Assembly: GCA_016194985.1 (NCBI GenBank)
Contig: JACQAK010000012.1
Location: 1-33,783 of the forward strand
Direction of reading: 5' to 3'
Origin: Bacteroidota bacterium
GTDB taxonomy: Bacteria; Bacteroidota; Bacteroidia; B-17B0; Aurantibacillaceae
Length of the DNA: 33,783 nt
Shown: piece after piece, positions 1-8,808 of the stretch
Layout: each line of letters begins with the position of its first letter
Position numbering within the stretch: position 1 is the first letter of the stretch
Position numbers and translations under genes: made by a program
Notes under the pieces: model-generated
What the model was told of the DNA's origin: nothing
Database searches by the model: none
What the model saw: only the letters and a program-made list of their open reading frames with translations

Positions 1-431
1 CTATTAATAGGTGCATTCATAAAGGGGTCGTAACCCGGAGAATAATTAACGACTTCTACCGTTCCTATAAAGTTACTGATTGCGCCAAAAACGGGGATAC
101 GAAAGAAATTTTTATCCTGATTAATAAAAATGATATTGTTTTGACAGTAGCCCCATACCATTTCGGATTTTACCTTTGACACAGATCCATCGCGTTCCGT
201 ATATTCTATAAACTCCTGCTCGATTAATTTTGAATAAAAATCCAATTGATCTTTATTGATATTGGTAATGATCTTTTCTTTTGGAATAGGCCAGTTGTAT
301 CTAAAATCCTGGTAACCCAGATACAACCCTTCATAAAGTCTAAAATCTTTAGTAAATGCAATAGAATCCTGAGCCTTAACGGAAGAGCTATTTAAAAAGC
401 CGACTAAAAGTAAAAACAGGCAAACTCGCAT
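1..431 (-). CDS. Secreted protein of unknown function (3' end beyond window)
   Basis: An open frame runs on the minus strand from the ATG at 431-429 to the left window edge, about 143 codons with no stop, so the C-terminus is missing. The first ~21 residues form a clear signal peptide (hydrophobic LFLLLVGFL core, ending VKAQ), so the product is exported. The visible mature part is rich in aromatic and charged residues (for example EGLYLGYQDFRYNWPIPKEK) and matches no family I recognise. It is transcribed divergently from the subtilisin gene, with only 48 bp between the two starts. The function is unknown. Confidence 0.75.
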   Translation of the reverse strand, partial: MRVCLFLLLVGFLNSSSVKAQDSIAFTKDFRLYEGLYLGYQDFRYNWPIPKEKIITNINKDQLDFYSKLIEQEFIEYTERDGSVSKVKSEMVWGYCQNNIIFINQDKNFFRIPVFGAISNFIGTVEVVNYSPGYDPFMNAPIN

Positions 432-479
432 GATGTAAATATCTAAATTATTTGTAATTTAATGGTATAAATTTATGGC

Positions 480-2588
480 ATGAAGTTTTATTTTACATTT
501 TTTATCATACTTGCTTTTTTAAGAATCAATTCCCAATCTGTTTTTAATGCAGAGCTTATTAAAAAAATAGCATACGGTCATCCATCCGAAAAAATAGATG
601 TTTTAGTGCTTTCAAAGCCAAACATGACTATTGATTTTTCGGAATTACCGGGAATCAAATTTCGTTACCATGCCGGCAATATATACGCTATTAGCGGAGA
701 TATACAATCCATCAAAGCGTTAGCCAATTTAAAATCTGTTGTAAGAATAGAATATACCCAACATCATTTACAATTGATGGGAGATACCTGCGTGGTAAGA
801 AACAGAATCAAGGATATTAAATTAGGGACTTATCCTTTGTTTCAATCATACGATGGCTCGGGTGTTATTGTGGGCATCATTGATTCGGGAACTGATTTTA
901 ATCATCCTGATTTTAAAGATGTGAACGGGAACTCACGAATTAAATATTTATGGGATATGACTAAGCCATTAGCCGCCAACACCCCTACTCCATTTGGCTA
1001 CGGGCAGGAATGGACCAATTCGGATATTGATATGGGGCTTTGTACACATACTGATTTAACCCATTTTGGACACGGCACCAATAGCTCCGGAATAGCTGCC
1101 GGAAATGGTCTTTCGTTAAACAAGTATCAGGGTATGGCGCCAAAAGCAGATCTTGTTGTGGTGGCTCTGGATTTTAACCGTCCCGGATTTACGATATCAG
1201 ATGCGCTTAACTATATTATTACTAAATCGCAGCTATTGAATAAACCTCTGGTAGTGAATGCCAGTGTTGGAGATTATTATGGAAGCCATGATGGTACCGA
1301 TCTGGAAGCGCAGATTATCAGTAATTTGATACATAATGTTCCGGGAAGAGCCATGGTTGCCTCTTGCGGAAATGGTGGTTCAGCCAAATTCCATGTAGGA
1401 TATGATGTGGTGAATGCTGACACCAGCTTTACCTGGATAAGTAATAATAATGCAATCATTTCTGTAACGGAATATGCAGATACTAACCAAATTAAAAATG
1501 TAAATTATAGCGTAGGTGTTACTAATTTGAACCTGATAGACTTAGGCGCTACTTCCTATAAACCCTACAATTATGCTCTAAATACGATCAAAAGAGATAC
1601 CATCTATAACAATAGCCATCGCATTGGGATTGTAGAAAGCATCGCCTCTATTAATTCATTTGGCGTATATGAATTGGATCTTACATTTAAAGCCGATAGT
1701 ATAGGTTATTTATGGAGTATTTCCCATGCCGGAACCGGGCGTATTGATTCATGGAATTTTGATTATGTATCAGGTACACTACCCAATATATTTGAGTATC
1801 CCAAAATAAGTCACTATAAAATGGCGGATACCATACAATCCATTGTAAGCGGTTTTCAATGCACCAATGATATTATTGCCGTGGGTAACTACATCAACAG
1901 AAATCAATATATAGACGTTAATAATAACATACAAATAAATCCGGAAGTGGCAGGACAATTGCATTCGAGTAGCAGTGCGGGTCCCACCCGCGACAACCGC
2001 ATTAAGCCAGATATTACCGCTTCGGGAGCAACCATTTTAGCAGCTTCGCCGCTGGCGCATATTTTAAATTTAAAAATGAATGCGCCTTATGTAGTTGCCA
2101 AAGGAGGCTTTCATGTAACGGCAGGAGGCACATCAGCTTCAAGCCCTGTAGTAGCGGGTCTGGCGGCTCTATACCTGCAGCGTCATCCAACGGCTACCAA
2201 CCAACAGTTGAAACAGGCAATTATTGGTTGCGCCTATCAGGATGTGTTTACAGGTACTGCTTTACCAAATAATAAATGGGGGTATGGCAAACTGGATGGC
2301 TTTGCAACGATGACCTGTGGCGAGGCACTGGCTGGTATAAAAACGGTATCCAGGGAAAACGGCATTATGGTATATCCTAATCCTTTTATATCTGAAGCCA
2401 CTATTTCCTTTAGTAATGCAGAACCAAGGAAAATTAAATTGTATAATTCCTCAGGGCAACTGGTATTAGAAGATCAATGCAGTTCATCGGAATATATCCT
2501 GAAACGACATAATCTGGCTTCCGGCCTGTATTTAATGTTAAGCGAAGAGAAAAATATCACTTATAGGATAAAATTTGTTATTTTGTAA
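480..2588 (+). CDS. T9SS-exported subtilisin-like serine protease (S8 family)
   Basis: This is a 702-residue S8 peptidase with a signal peptide (about residues 1-18). The catalytic triad is visible: Asp135 in GIIDSGTDFNHPDF, His198 in FGHGTNSSG, and Ser552 in GGTSASSPVVAG. The oxyanion Asn298 lies in ASCGNGG. His and Ser are about 350 residues apart, against about 157 in classical subtilisin, so some 200 residues are inserted between the oxyanion Asn and the Ser motif. The last ~75 residues begin VYPNPF and contain IKLYNSSGQLV and LASGLYL, typical of a type A T9SS C-terminal sorting domain. The protein is therefore inferred to cross the outer membrane by T9SS and act at the surface or outside the cell. 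The substrate is unknown. Confidence 0.93.
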   Translation: MKFYFTFFIILAFLRINSQSVFNAELIKKIAYGHPSEKIDVLVLSKPNMTIDFSELPGIKFRYHAGNIYAISGDIQSIKALANLKSVVRIEYTQHHLQLMGDTCVVRNRIKDIKLGTYPLFQSYDGSGVIVGIIDSGTDFNHPDFKDVNGNSRIKYLWDMTKPLAANTPTPFGYGQEWTNSDIDMGLCTHTDLTHFGHGTNSSGIAAGNGLSLNKYQGMAPKADLVVVALDFNRPGFTISDALNYIITKSQLLNKPLVVNASVGDYYGSHDGTDLEAQIISNLIHNVPGRAMVASCGNGGSAKFHVGYDVVNADTSFTWISNNNAIISVTEYADTNQIKNVNYSVGVTNLNLIDLGATSYKPYNYALNTIKRDTIYNNSHRIGIVESIASINSFGVYELDLTFKADSIGYLWSISHAGTGRIDSWNFDYVSGTLPNIFEYPKISHYKMADTIQSIVSGFQCTNDIIAVGNYINRNQYIDVNNNIQINPEVAGQLHSSSSAGPTRDNRIKPDITASGATILAASPLAHILNLKMNAPYVVAKGGFHVTAGGTSASSPVVAGLAALYLQRHPTATNQQLKQAIIGCAYQDVFTGTALPNNKWGYGKLDGFATMTCGEALAGIKTVSRENGIMVYPNPFISEATISFSNAEPRKIKLYNSSGQLVLEDQCSSSEYILKRHNLASGLYLMLSEEKNITYRIKFVIL

Positions 2589-2647
2589 GCCTGAATTTTA
2601 GCATAATTTACATACTTTTTTAAAAGAAGAGCCGTTATATATACTAC

Positions 2648-3466
2648 ATGAAAATTTGCCTTTATATATGTTTTGTCTTTTTAATGATGACGTCTCAGCT
2701 TTTTTCGCAAGCCAAAAGACGTAATTTCAGACAACATGAAGTAGGCATTATGATTGGAGGGGCTTATTACATTGGTGATTTAAATCCACGCAAACATTTT
2801 AATTTAACTCAACCGGCCGCAGGCGTGTTTTACCGATTTACACCTAATTACCGCTATGCTTTCAGAGGTGGTATTAATTGGGGTAACGTGATGGGAGATG
2901 ATTCTCAAAGTGAGGATGCGGATCAGTTGCAACGTAACCTGAATTTTAAATCGCAGATCATTGAGTTTAATGCCATAGCGGAATTCAACTTTTTAGAGTA
3001 CCGAATCAGTAACGATAAATACAAGTTCACTACTTTCTTATTCTTGGGAATTGACGTGTTTAATTTTAAACCAAGAGCTCAGGTAGGTAATTACTGGTTA
3101 GAGCTACAACCGTTAAAAACAGAGGGGCAATCTAAAGCTTATAAATTAACGCAAGTTTCTATTCCATTTGGTATTGGTGCCAAAATGAATGTATCAAAAA
3201 AAGTTGGTATCGGTATTGAATGGGGACCAAGAAAAACATTTACGGATTATCTGGATGATGTAAGCGGAACCTATCCTGATCCTTTGATCACGCCTTTTTC
3301 TTCCAGCAAAAGTGCGTCTCTGTCTGATCGTTCTAAAAACGCCGGAAACAATATCAACAAACAACGAGGCAACCCCAGAACAAAAGACTGGTATTTCTTT
3401 TTTGGAATCACCTTAAATATCAAACTTAACTTTAAGGCTCCACCTTGTTATGCTTATGATCATTAA
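2648..3466 (+). CDS. DUF6089 / PorG-like outer-membrane beta-barrel protein
   Basis: The product has 272 residues and a signal peptide (about 1-20, ending LFSQA). The mature start, HEVGIMIGGAYYIGDLNPRK, is the hallmark opening of the DUF6089 family, which includes PorG of the type IX secretion machinery. Alternating aromatic and hydrophobic strands, GIGIEWGPRKTFTDYLDDVSG and the end WYFFFGITLNIKLNFK fit a small outer-membrane barrel. A T9SS role is inferred from the family and agrees with the T9SS-sorted protease directly upstream (59 bp gap). Its last 45 codons are repeated 1,000 bp downstream (4331-4466). Other DUF6089 members have no proven role, so the PorG name is kept tentative. Confidence 0.8.
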   Translation: MKICLYICFVFLMMTSQLFSQAKRRNFRQHEVGIMIGGAYYIGDLNPRKHFNLTQPAAGVFYRFTPNYRYAFRGGINWGNVMGDDSQSEDADQLQRNLNFKSQIIEFNAIAEFNFLEYRISNDKYKFTTFLFLGIDVFNFKPRAQVGNYWLELQPLKTEGQSKAYKLTQVSIPFGIGAKMNVSKKVGIGIEWGPRKTFTDYLDDVSGTYPDPLITPFSSSKSASLSDRSKNAGNNINKQRGNPRTKDWYFFFGITLNIKLNFKAPPCYAYDH

Positions 3467-3527
3467 GCACTAGCCTGATAAATTTTACACTATTTTTTTT
3501 ATTCTGTTTAACTGACATTATTTAGAT

Positions 3528-3535
3528 TATTTTTG
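3528..3535 (+). promoter_or_regulatory. Candidate Bacteroidota -7 promoter element
   Basis: TATTTTTG matches the Bacteroidota -7 consensus TAnnTTTG. A TTCTG 21 bp upstream (3502-3506) could be a weak -33 element. It lies 65 bp before the ATG at 3600 and would serve the barrel gene separately from the PorG-like gene. Based on motif only. Confidence 0.4.
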
Positions 3536-3599
3536 TCAAAAAAAACAAACCAGCTTATTCAAGCTTCATTAGCTTTTGAAAAGGCATCGCTTCATTTTT

Positions 3600-4310
3600 A
3601 TGTATCGTATAACTTATATCCTTCTTTTAATAGTTTCATTATCCTTACAAACCAATTCATTCAGTCAAATCAAGGATCCTGTTTTTATCAGAGAAACCAA
3701 TATCAGTATAAAAGCAGGAACATGTATTAATACTGTTAATAGTGCATTATACAAAAAACTTAATACTGGCTTAAGTTCCGATTCATATATTCCAACACAT
3801 TACTCTTATTTTGTAAATCCGTATGCCAGCATAGGCCTCGAATATCATTTCATGAAACATATGGCCGTACATTTTAATATTGGTTTTTATCAAACATTAC
3901 AGAAATATAAAAGCAATCTCTATAGCTTACCGCAAGCGGCGAACACAGTACCCAACAACACTATTACTTATACAGCAGATGCAGAAACACAGTATTTGCA
4001 CAATAATGTTTTTTTGGAAGCATTGCCTGCATATGTCTTTCACCGAACAAGATTTTTAGGAGGCCTGAATATTACCCGTTCAAGTCCATCGGTGTCAACT
4101 GTTGTTACTATTACTGATCAAAGCAATGGGCAGGTAACCCGCGAAACATTAAAAGATAAACCGGAAGAGAGCTATCATGTGTACAGCATTATCGGTGTTA
4201 TGCAGGCTTTTCCAATAAAATCTTATGAATTAACCGCTTCTATATCGTATTTTGGATTACTCAAAAAATACGATTCGGGTGTGAATATTCTTTTAGGTTT
4301 TATGTTTTGA
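3600..4310 (+). CDS. Predicted outer-membrane beta-barrel protein, function unknown
   Basis: The product is 236 residues from the ATG at 3600. A TTG 24 bp upstream would add eight polar residues before the signal peptide, so the ATG is preferred. The signal peptide is about residues 1-22 (ILLLIVSLSL core, NSFSQ end). The rest has alternating patterns typical of small barrels, such as YASIGLEYHF and MAVHFNIGFY, and ends LLGFMF with the terminal Phe seen in many outer-membrane barrels. I do not recognise a family. The gene sits between the complete PorG-like gene and the partial copy of its 3' end, so it may have arrived or been duplicated with that segment. Confidence 0.7.
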   Translation: MYRITYILLLIVSLSLQTNSFSQIKDPVFIRETNISIKAGTCINTVNSALYKKLNTGLSSDSYIPTHYSYFVNPYASIGLEYHFMKHMAVHFNIGFYQTLQKYKSNLYSLPQAANTVPNNTITYTADAETQYLHNNVFLEALPAYVFHRTRFLGGLNITRSSPSVSTVVTITDQSNGQVTRETLKDKPEESYHVYSIIGVMQAFPIKSYELTASISYFGLLKKYDSGVNILLGFMF

Positions 4311-4330
4311 TAGCTTTATCTATCCAATCT

Positions 4331-4466
4331 TTCTAAAAACACCGGAAACAATATCAATAAACAACGTGGTAACCCCAGAACAAAAGACTGGCATTTCTTT
4401 TTTGGAATCACCTTAAATATCAAACTTAACTTTAAGGCCCAGCCTTGGTATGCTTATGATCATTAG
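4331..4466 (+). pseudogene. Duplicated 3' end of the PorG-like gene (remnant)
   Basis: This stretch aligns without gaps to 3331-3466, exactly 1,000 bp upstream, with 126 of 136 bases identical by my count. The reading frame and stop codon are kept (TAG here, TAA in the full gene). Four codons differ in amino acid (Ala to Thr, Tyr to His, Pro to Gln, Cys to Trp) and the other changes are silent. No start codon or signal peptide precedes it in frame, and similarity fades upstream of 4331 and directly after the stop. It reads as the tail of a second PorG-like copy whose front is missing. It fills much of the 295-bp gap 4311-4605. Confidence 0.85.
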
Positions 4467-4547
4467 TAAAGGACATCCTAGTCTTTTCCTAATTATCAGC
4501 CTTAAATGTTAAATTTTATACATCCTTGTAAATTAAAAGTTGAAAAA

Positions 4548-4579
4548 TTGCAGGCAGTCTTTTTTTTGAACTACATTAG
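4548..4579 (+). promoter_or_regulatory. Possible promoter of the tail-fibre-like gene
   Basis: TTG at 4548-4550 and TACATTAG at 4572-4579 are 21 bp apart. They resemble the Bacteroidota -33 and -7 elements, with one mismatch in TAnnTTTG. The ATG follows 27 bp later at 4606. This is a weak motif-only call. Confidence 0.3.
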
Positions 4580-4605
4580 TCATCACATATTTAAAAGATA
4601 CTATT

Positions 4606-6135
4606 ATGAAAAAAATTATTTTTTTAATTGCTCCAATCTTTTTATTGAGCAATATGCTCATCTCACAGGTAAACACCATTGCGAATTATGATTTTAACTC
4701 AAGTTCATCTTATCCTGTGTCCCCTACTTCAATGGCACCAAATATTACCAGTACGGGTGCAAGTTCCGAAGCATTCCAAAATTACACTGGAGTAGCTACT
4801 ACTACAGTTGCTTTTGTGCAAAATGCCACTGCGGGCAACGCAATTGCAATGACAAATAGCAGCGGCAACAATACCCGGTATTATCTATTTCAGCTAGGTG
4901 GTAGTGATCTAAACACTTATTCTTCTTATAAAGTATATATTCAGCCACAACGTAGCACTACCGGCGCCACCTTAATTACGGTAGCATATAGCACCAATGG
5001 CAGCAGCTATACCAATTTTTCGACAACCTATCCAGTGAGTATTTCATTTACGGATGTTCTTGTTGATCTAAGTTCGGTAACCGCTTTAAATAATGCTTCA
5101 TCGGTATATATTAAATTAATGGTGAGTGGCGCATCTGCTCCTACGGGAACTATAAGAATAGACAATTTTCAGGTGCAAGCTACAAAAGGTAATACCGGAG
5201 GTTCTAATCCATGGACAACGTCAGGAAACGATATCAGTTTTTTAGGAAATATATCAACAAATGGCGGGTTAAATATAGGCGGTAATGCTGGTTTTTCAAA
5301 TAGTGCCACTATAGGTGGTGCGCTGAATACAAGCTCATTAAATGTAACTAGTAATGCTGTTTTTTCAGGTGGATTAACTTCTTCTTCAGGATTTATGTTT
5401 GACAACTCTAACGGTATAAAATATATTCCAAATGCAAATGGTACAAAAATCATGAAATATGGCAATGGGAATATTGTATCTTCAGTATTACCAGTAAATT
5501 GTGCTGCTAACCCTAATGCTGGGTTAAATCATCAATTTGGTGGAGGCCTACAAATATTTGATTATAATAATCCTACGACTAGCGGATTACTAAATTTACA
5601 GACCTGGACCGGAGGAAGCTCCATCGATGCCAGCACAAGTGGTCAATCAACAGGCGGTCTTTTGCTAAACTACTTTTGTGGCAGTAATGTTTTCATATGC
5701 ACTGGCCAATATGGAGGTAATGTATCAATTTGCAATGGTCCTAGCGGCGGCATCGTAAGTTTAGGAAAAACTCGCGTAGGCAATAGCATTTTATTATCTT
5801 CAAGTCCACACTACAATGATGCGCAATTAACTGTGGGTGGTAAATTAGTGGCAAAAGAGATATATGTTGTAAAACCATCCTTTTGGAGTGATTTTGTTTT
5901 TGCCAAAAACTATAAATTGTTATCTTTAGAAGAGGTAGAAAAGTTCTATAAAATGAATCATCATCTACCTGACGTTCCAAGTGAAGAAAAAGTAATGGCG
6001 GAAGGTGTTGGAATGGCGGAAATGGATGCTACTTTATTACGGAAAATCGAAGAGCTTACATTATACATTGTTCAACAAAACAATGAATTGAAGGAATTGA
6101 AAGCTGAAATGATAAAACTTAAAAATCAAAAATAA
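4606..6135 (+). CDS. Secreted tail-fibre-like surface protein
   Basis: The product has 509 residues with a signal peptide (about 1-20). Residues ~24-190 are Ser/Thr/Asn-rich and look like a beta-sandwich domain (YDFNSSSS start, GTIRIDNFQV end). Residues ~205-265 have short Gly-Asn-Ser repeats (GGLNIGGNAGFSNSATIGG) like trimeric fibre stems. The last ~90 residues, from FWSDFVFAKNYKLLSLEEVE through HHLPDVPSEEKV to the coiled coil KIEELTLYIVQQNNELKEL, match a C-terminal module common in Bacteroidota tail-fibre-domain proteins. No T9SS sorting domain is visible. It is probably extracellular or surface-bound, possibly trimeric. It precedes the GH16 gene by 7 bp and is likely co-transcribed with it. 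Confidence 0.75.
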   Translation: MKKIIFLIAPIFLLSNMLISQVNTIANYDFNSSSSYPVSPTSMAPNITSTGASSEAFQNYTGVATTTVAFVQNATAGNAIAMTNSSGNNTRYYLFQLGGSDLNTYSSYKVYIQPQRSTTGATLITVAYSTNGSSYTNFSTTYPVSISFTDVLVDLSSVTALNNASSVYIKLMVSGASAPTGTIRIDNFQVQATKGNTGGSNPWTTSGNDISFLGNISTNGGLNIGGNAGFSNSATIGGALNTSSLNVTSNAVFSGGLTSSSGFMFDNSNGIKYIPNANGTKIMKYGNGNIVSSVLPVNCAANPNAGLNHQFGGGLQIFDYNNPTTSGLLNLQTWTGGSSIDASTSGQSTGGLLLNYFCGSNVFICTGQYGGNVSICNGPSGGIVSLGKTRVGNSILLSSSPHYNDAQLTVGGKLVAKEIYVVKPSFWSDFVFAKNYKLLSLEEVEKFYKMNHHLPDVPSEEKVMAEGVGMAEMDATLLRKIEELTLYIVQQNNELKELKAEMIKLKNQK

Positions 6136-6142
6136 GTTTCTT

Positions 6143-7468
6143 ATGAAAAAAATTATTTTTATTTTTTTAGGGATGATTTCCTTAAACTTGAAATCTCAAA
6201 CACCTGCGGAAGATGAAAGTTGGGAGCTCATTTTTTTTGATGACTTCAATGGTACTCAATTAAATCCGGCTGTTTGGGACATTGCTAATGAAAATGATAA
6301 CTACGCAGATCCAATTGCTCATCAAGATATTGACCCTGGTGTTAGTTTAATGAGAAATATAGAAGTTGCAAATGGCGAATTAATAATAACTGCTAGAAAA
6401 GAATCTTATTCCTGCTCAGGTGGAATCACTCCATACGGCTGTCATCTACCTAACTATGATTATACTGTTGGCTCTGTAAATACAAAAAATCAAAATTTCT
6501 ATTATGGCTATTATGAAGCTAGAATTAAATTCGACTATAAACCTGGGCATCATCCAGCTTTTTGGCTATTAAATCATAATGGCTCTCCAATATATAATGA
6601 AATTGATATTGTTGAAATCGTATGTAATCAAAAAAAGAGAAATATTACTTCAAAACCAATCTTTGATCCAGATTCCAAAATGTATGTCCACGATATTATA
6701 ACAAACACTCATGGTCCTGGAAATCCTCCTGAAAGAATTGATGGTGGTCCAGACAATCCACAGATTGTTTATGTTAGTACTTATCAAACATATCATACTT
6801 ATGGTTTAGAATGGCAACCAAATAAAATGATCTGGTATATTGATGGCATAGCTGTTAGAAATGAAAAACCAAATGCTCTTTATAATTCTCCAATGACTGT
6901 AATTTTTGGAAATGGTGTTGAAGGTGGAGTTGAAAAAGCCGCTTTAGCATATACGCCAACTTATAATTATCCAGCACAAGTGGTTGTAGATTATTTTAAA
7001 TATTATCAATTGAAAGGTAATTGCAATATAGACGAAGCCTCAGCCTGCTATAATTTCAATGTACATAATGACGAAGTTAAACATAAATATGATTTGGGGA
7101 ATTCTTGTTATAACACTGTTCCAGCTGGCAAAAACTATGTATTCAGAGCAAGTGATCATATAGAATTAAAAGATGAATTTTCAGTTCCATTAGGTTCGCA
7201 GTTTTATGCGGACGTAGATGATTATTGTCAACAATCCCCATATAATACACATAACTGTGATTATATTTTTGAACCTTGTAACTTTGATTTTTCGGGATAT
7301 AACAACTCCATAAAACAAACTATTGAAATTAGTGGAGTAAATTGTAATGCTATTGTTAAACCGACCGATAATGTAAAATTATATGCAACAGAGTATATAT
7401 ATTTAAAGGAAGGAGTCGAAATTCCATTAAACTCAGAAATAGAAATTAAAACTACAATCTGTCAATGA
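6143..7468 (+). CDS. Glycoside hydrolase family 16 endo-glucanase (laminarinase-like)
   Basis: The product is a secreted 441-residue protein (signal ~1-19). The GH16 domain covers about residues 25-290. The catalytic signature EIDIVE is at 153-158, with Glu153 the expected nucleophile and Glu158 the acid/base. FFDDFNGTQLNPAVWD near the start and HTYGLEWQPNKMIWYIDG at ~218-235 are also typical. GH16 enzymes cleave beta-1,3 or mixed-linkage glucans or galactans; the substrate cannot be settled here. Two Cys-bounded repeats (~302-362 and ~379-440) share a pattern like DHIELKDEFSVPLGS, seen in Bacteroidota surface proteins. No canonical T9SS sorting domain is visible. The gene is more A/T-rich than the flanking housekeeping genes, and its end overlaps the next start by 4 bp. 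Confidence 0.9.
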   Translation: MKKIIFIFLGMISLNLKSQTPAEDESWELIFFDDFNGTQLNPAVWDIANENDNYADPIAHQDIDPGVSLMRNIEVANGELIITARKESYSCSGGITPYGCHLPNYDYTVGSVNTKNQNFYYGYYEARIKFDYKPGHHPAFWLLNHNGSPIYNEIDIVEIVCNQKKRNITSKPIFDPDSKMYVHDIITNTHGPGNPPERIDGGPDNPQIVYVSTYQTYHTYGLEWQPNKMIWYIDGIAVRNEKPNALYNSPMTVIFGNGVEGGVEKAALAYTPTYNYPAQVVVDYFKYYQLKGNCNIDEASACYNFNVHNDEVKHKYDLGNSCYNTVPAGKNYVFRASDHIELKDEFSVPLGSQFYADVDDYCQQSPYNTHNCDYIFEPCNFDFSGYNNSIKQTIEISGVNCNAIVKPTDNVKLYATEYIYLKEGVEIPLNSEIEIKTTICQ

Positions 7469-7932
7469 AAAAATTCTTAAAATTATTCTCTATCATTTTT
7501 ATCCTTTTTTTATTTAGCTATTGTAAAAAAAATAAACTAAAAAAAGGGGAATACGAAATTATATTAACTGGTACAGAAAATTCAATGATAACAAATCAGA
7601 GCATAAGTTTTAATGATACTGAAACATTATATATTATAAATTCAGATAAAAATTCAATTAATTTTTCATACGACGAAAACGGCACAACATATACGTTAGA
7701 AAAAAATGCCAATCAAGTAAATGGTTCTATATCATTTTATATTTCATCAAATAATTACCATGGATATAGTGTTAAAATTAACGGTAAATTAAAAATTGAA
7801 CATTTTAAATATATCATTGAAGGGACTTTTGTAGGGGGTAAAAGGGAATATCAAGGGCCTGGCTATACAAATCCAGTTGACAATCCAAATTATTATACTG
7901 GAACATTTATAATTAAACACTTAAAAAAATAA
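7465..7932 (+). CDS. Small lipoprotein of unknown function (copy A)
   Basis: The product has 155 residues. The N-terminus is a hydrophobic signal with FLFSYC and Cys20 followed by Lys-Lys, consistent with a lipoprotein, although Tyr before the Cys is unusual. The body is polar and beta-rich and ends with EYQGPGYTNPVDNPNYYTGTF. The ATG overlaps the GH16 stop (ATGA), so translation is probably coupled. A second copy about half identical lies at 8941-9411. The conserved C-terminal block and SDKNSI segment show that the two are paralogues. No family is recognised. The proximity to GH16 suggests a surface role, but that is inference. Runs of eight and seven A residues occur early in the gene. Confidence 0.75.
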   Translation: MKKFLKLFSIIFILFLFSYCKKNKLKKGEYEIILTGTENSMITNQSISFNDTETLYIINSDKNSINFSYDENGTTYTLEKNANQVNGSISFYISSNNYHGYSVKINGKLKIEHFKYIIEGTFVGGKREYQGPGYTNPVDNPNYYTGTFIIKHLKK

Positions 7933-7935
7933 AAC

Positions 7936-8808
7936 ATGAAAACAATAAAATTTATTATTATACTAACTTTGCTTAGTAATATATCGTCAGCCCAACTAAA
8001 AGTAGTAAGTAATGGCAATGTAGCAATAGGGATAAATTGGCCTAATCATTCTCTCCACGTATGGGGATATAGTCAAGCTTTTAATTATAATTCAAAGGAA
8101 ATTTTATTTCGCCCTTTCGACCAATCAGGTAGTAGATTTCATTCAACAATTGGCAGTAATCTTGGTGAAATTATATTTTGGCATCCTGATTGGGGATATA
8201 ATACCTTAACAAGGGGAATACCTGAATTAGTGGACACAACCGCTCAAGGATTACTTAGTTTAAATTACGAAGGAATAATACCATTTTTAGTAGGGGCTAT
8301 AAAAGAGCAGGCGTCTAAAATTGATTCTTTAAAGAGTTTGTTACCTAACCAAACTTCTTCAAGAATGATAAATACAACAAACAACTCCAATGATTCTCTG
8401 CGCAAAGAACTAGAGAATCTTAGGCAACAAATAAAATATATTCAGGATAATTGTTGTAAAAGTTCAAGTAATAGCAGCTCTGGTACAACATTAAATTCAT
8501 CACCAAATACAGTATTAAATATAAATAATGATTTCATTACCACAACCAATGATATTTTACTCCAAAATGTCCCTAATCCATTTGATAATACTACGACTAT
8601 TAAGTTTAATATACCAGAGCAATACCAAGGTAAATTCTATTTAAAAATCTACACCGTAAGTGGTGAAGAAAAGATGAGTTATAGTTTAGATAAAAAAGAT
8701 AAACAAATCACAATAAGCTCATCAAATTTAGGGTCTGGAATCTATTTGTATGCTTTAATTGTAAACAATGACGTTTTGAGCATAAAACAAATGGTAATAA
8801 GTAAGTAA
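7936..8808 (+). CDS. T9SS-sorted secreted protein with a central coiled coil
   Basis: The product has 290 residues, with a signal peptide (~1-19, ending SSAQ). Residues ~20-125 carry GNVAIGI and a region resembling the head of Bacteroidota tail-fibre proteins, ending LVGAIKEQASKIDSLKSLL, which is where a chaperone or coiled-coil part usually starts. A coiled coil (LRKELENLRQQIKYIQDNCC) occupies about residues 155-175, followed by a Ser-rich linker. From VPNPF at 212-216 to the end is a type A T9SS sorting domain (LKIYTVSGEEK, LGSGIYLYALIV). It is predicted to be exported through T9SS to the surface. It lies between the two lipoprotein copies, 3 bp after copy A. Confidence 0.8.
   Translation: MKTIKFIIILTLLSNISSAQLKVVSNGNVAIGINWPNHSLHVWGYSQAFNYNSKEILFRPFDQSGSRFHSTIGSNLGEIIFWHPDWGYNTLTRGIPELVDTTAQGLLSLNYEGIIPFLVGAIKEQASKIDSLKSLLPNQTSSRMINTTNNSNDSLRKELENLRQQIKYIQDNCCKSSSNSSSGTTLNSSPNTVLNINNDFITTTNDILLQNVPNPFDNTTTIKFNIPEQYQGKFYLKIYTVSGEEKMSYSLDKKDKQITISSSNLGSGIYLYALIVNNDVLSIKQMVISK

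Noticed and set aside
3533..3730. Short plus-strand open frame before and over the start of the barrel gene
   Set aside because: It overlaps the signal peptide of the gene starting at 3600 in another frame, has no recognisable features, and begins inside a candidate promoter.
4331..4466. Interpreting the PorG tail repeats as attL/attR of an integrated mobile element
   Set aside because: No integrase or transposase lies between them and the repeat is much longer than typical attachment cores; kept only as one possible explanation in the findings.
5169..5465. 98-codon minus-strand open frame inside the tail-fibre-like gene
   Set aside because: It is antisense to low-complexity Asn/Gly/Ser coding sequence and has no start context or family features; a shadow frame.
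7505..7560. Runs of eight and seven A residues early in the lipoprotein gene (phase-variable switch)
   Set aside because: A-runs are common in this A/T-rich region and there is no sign of length variation in a single sequence.
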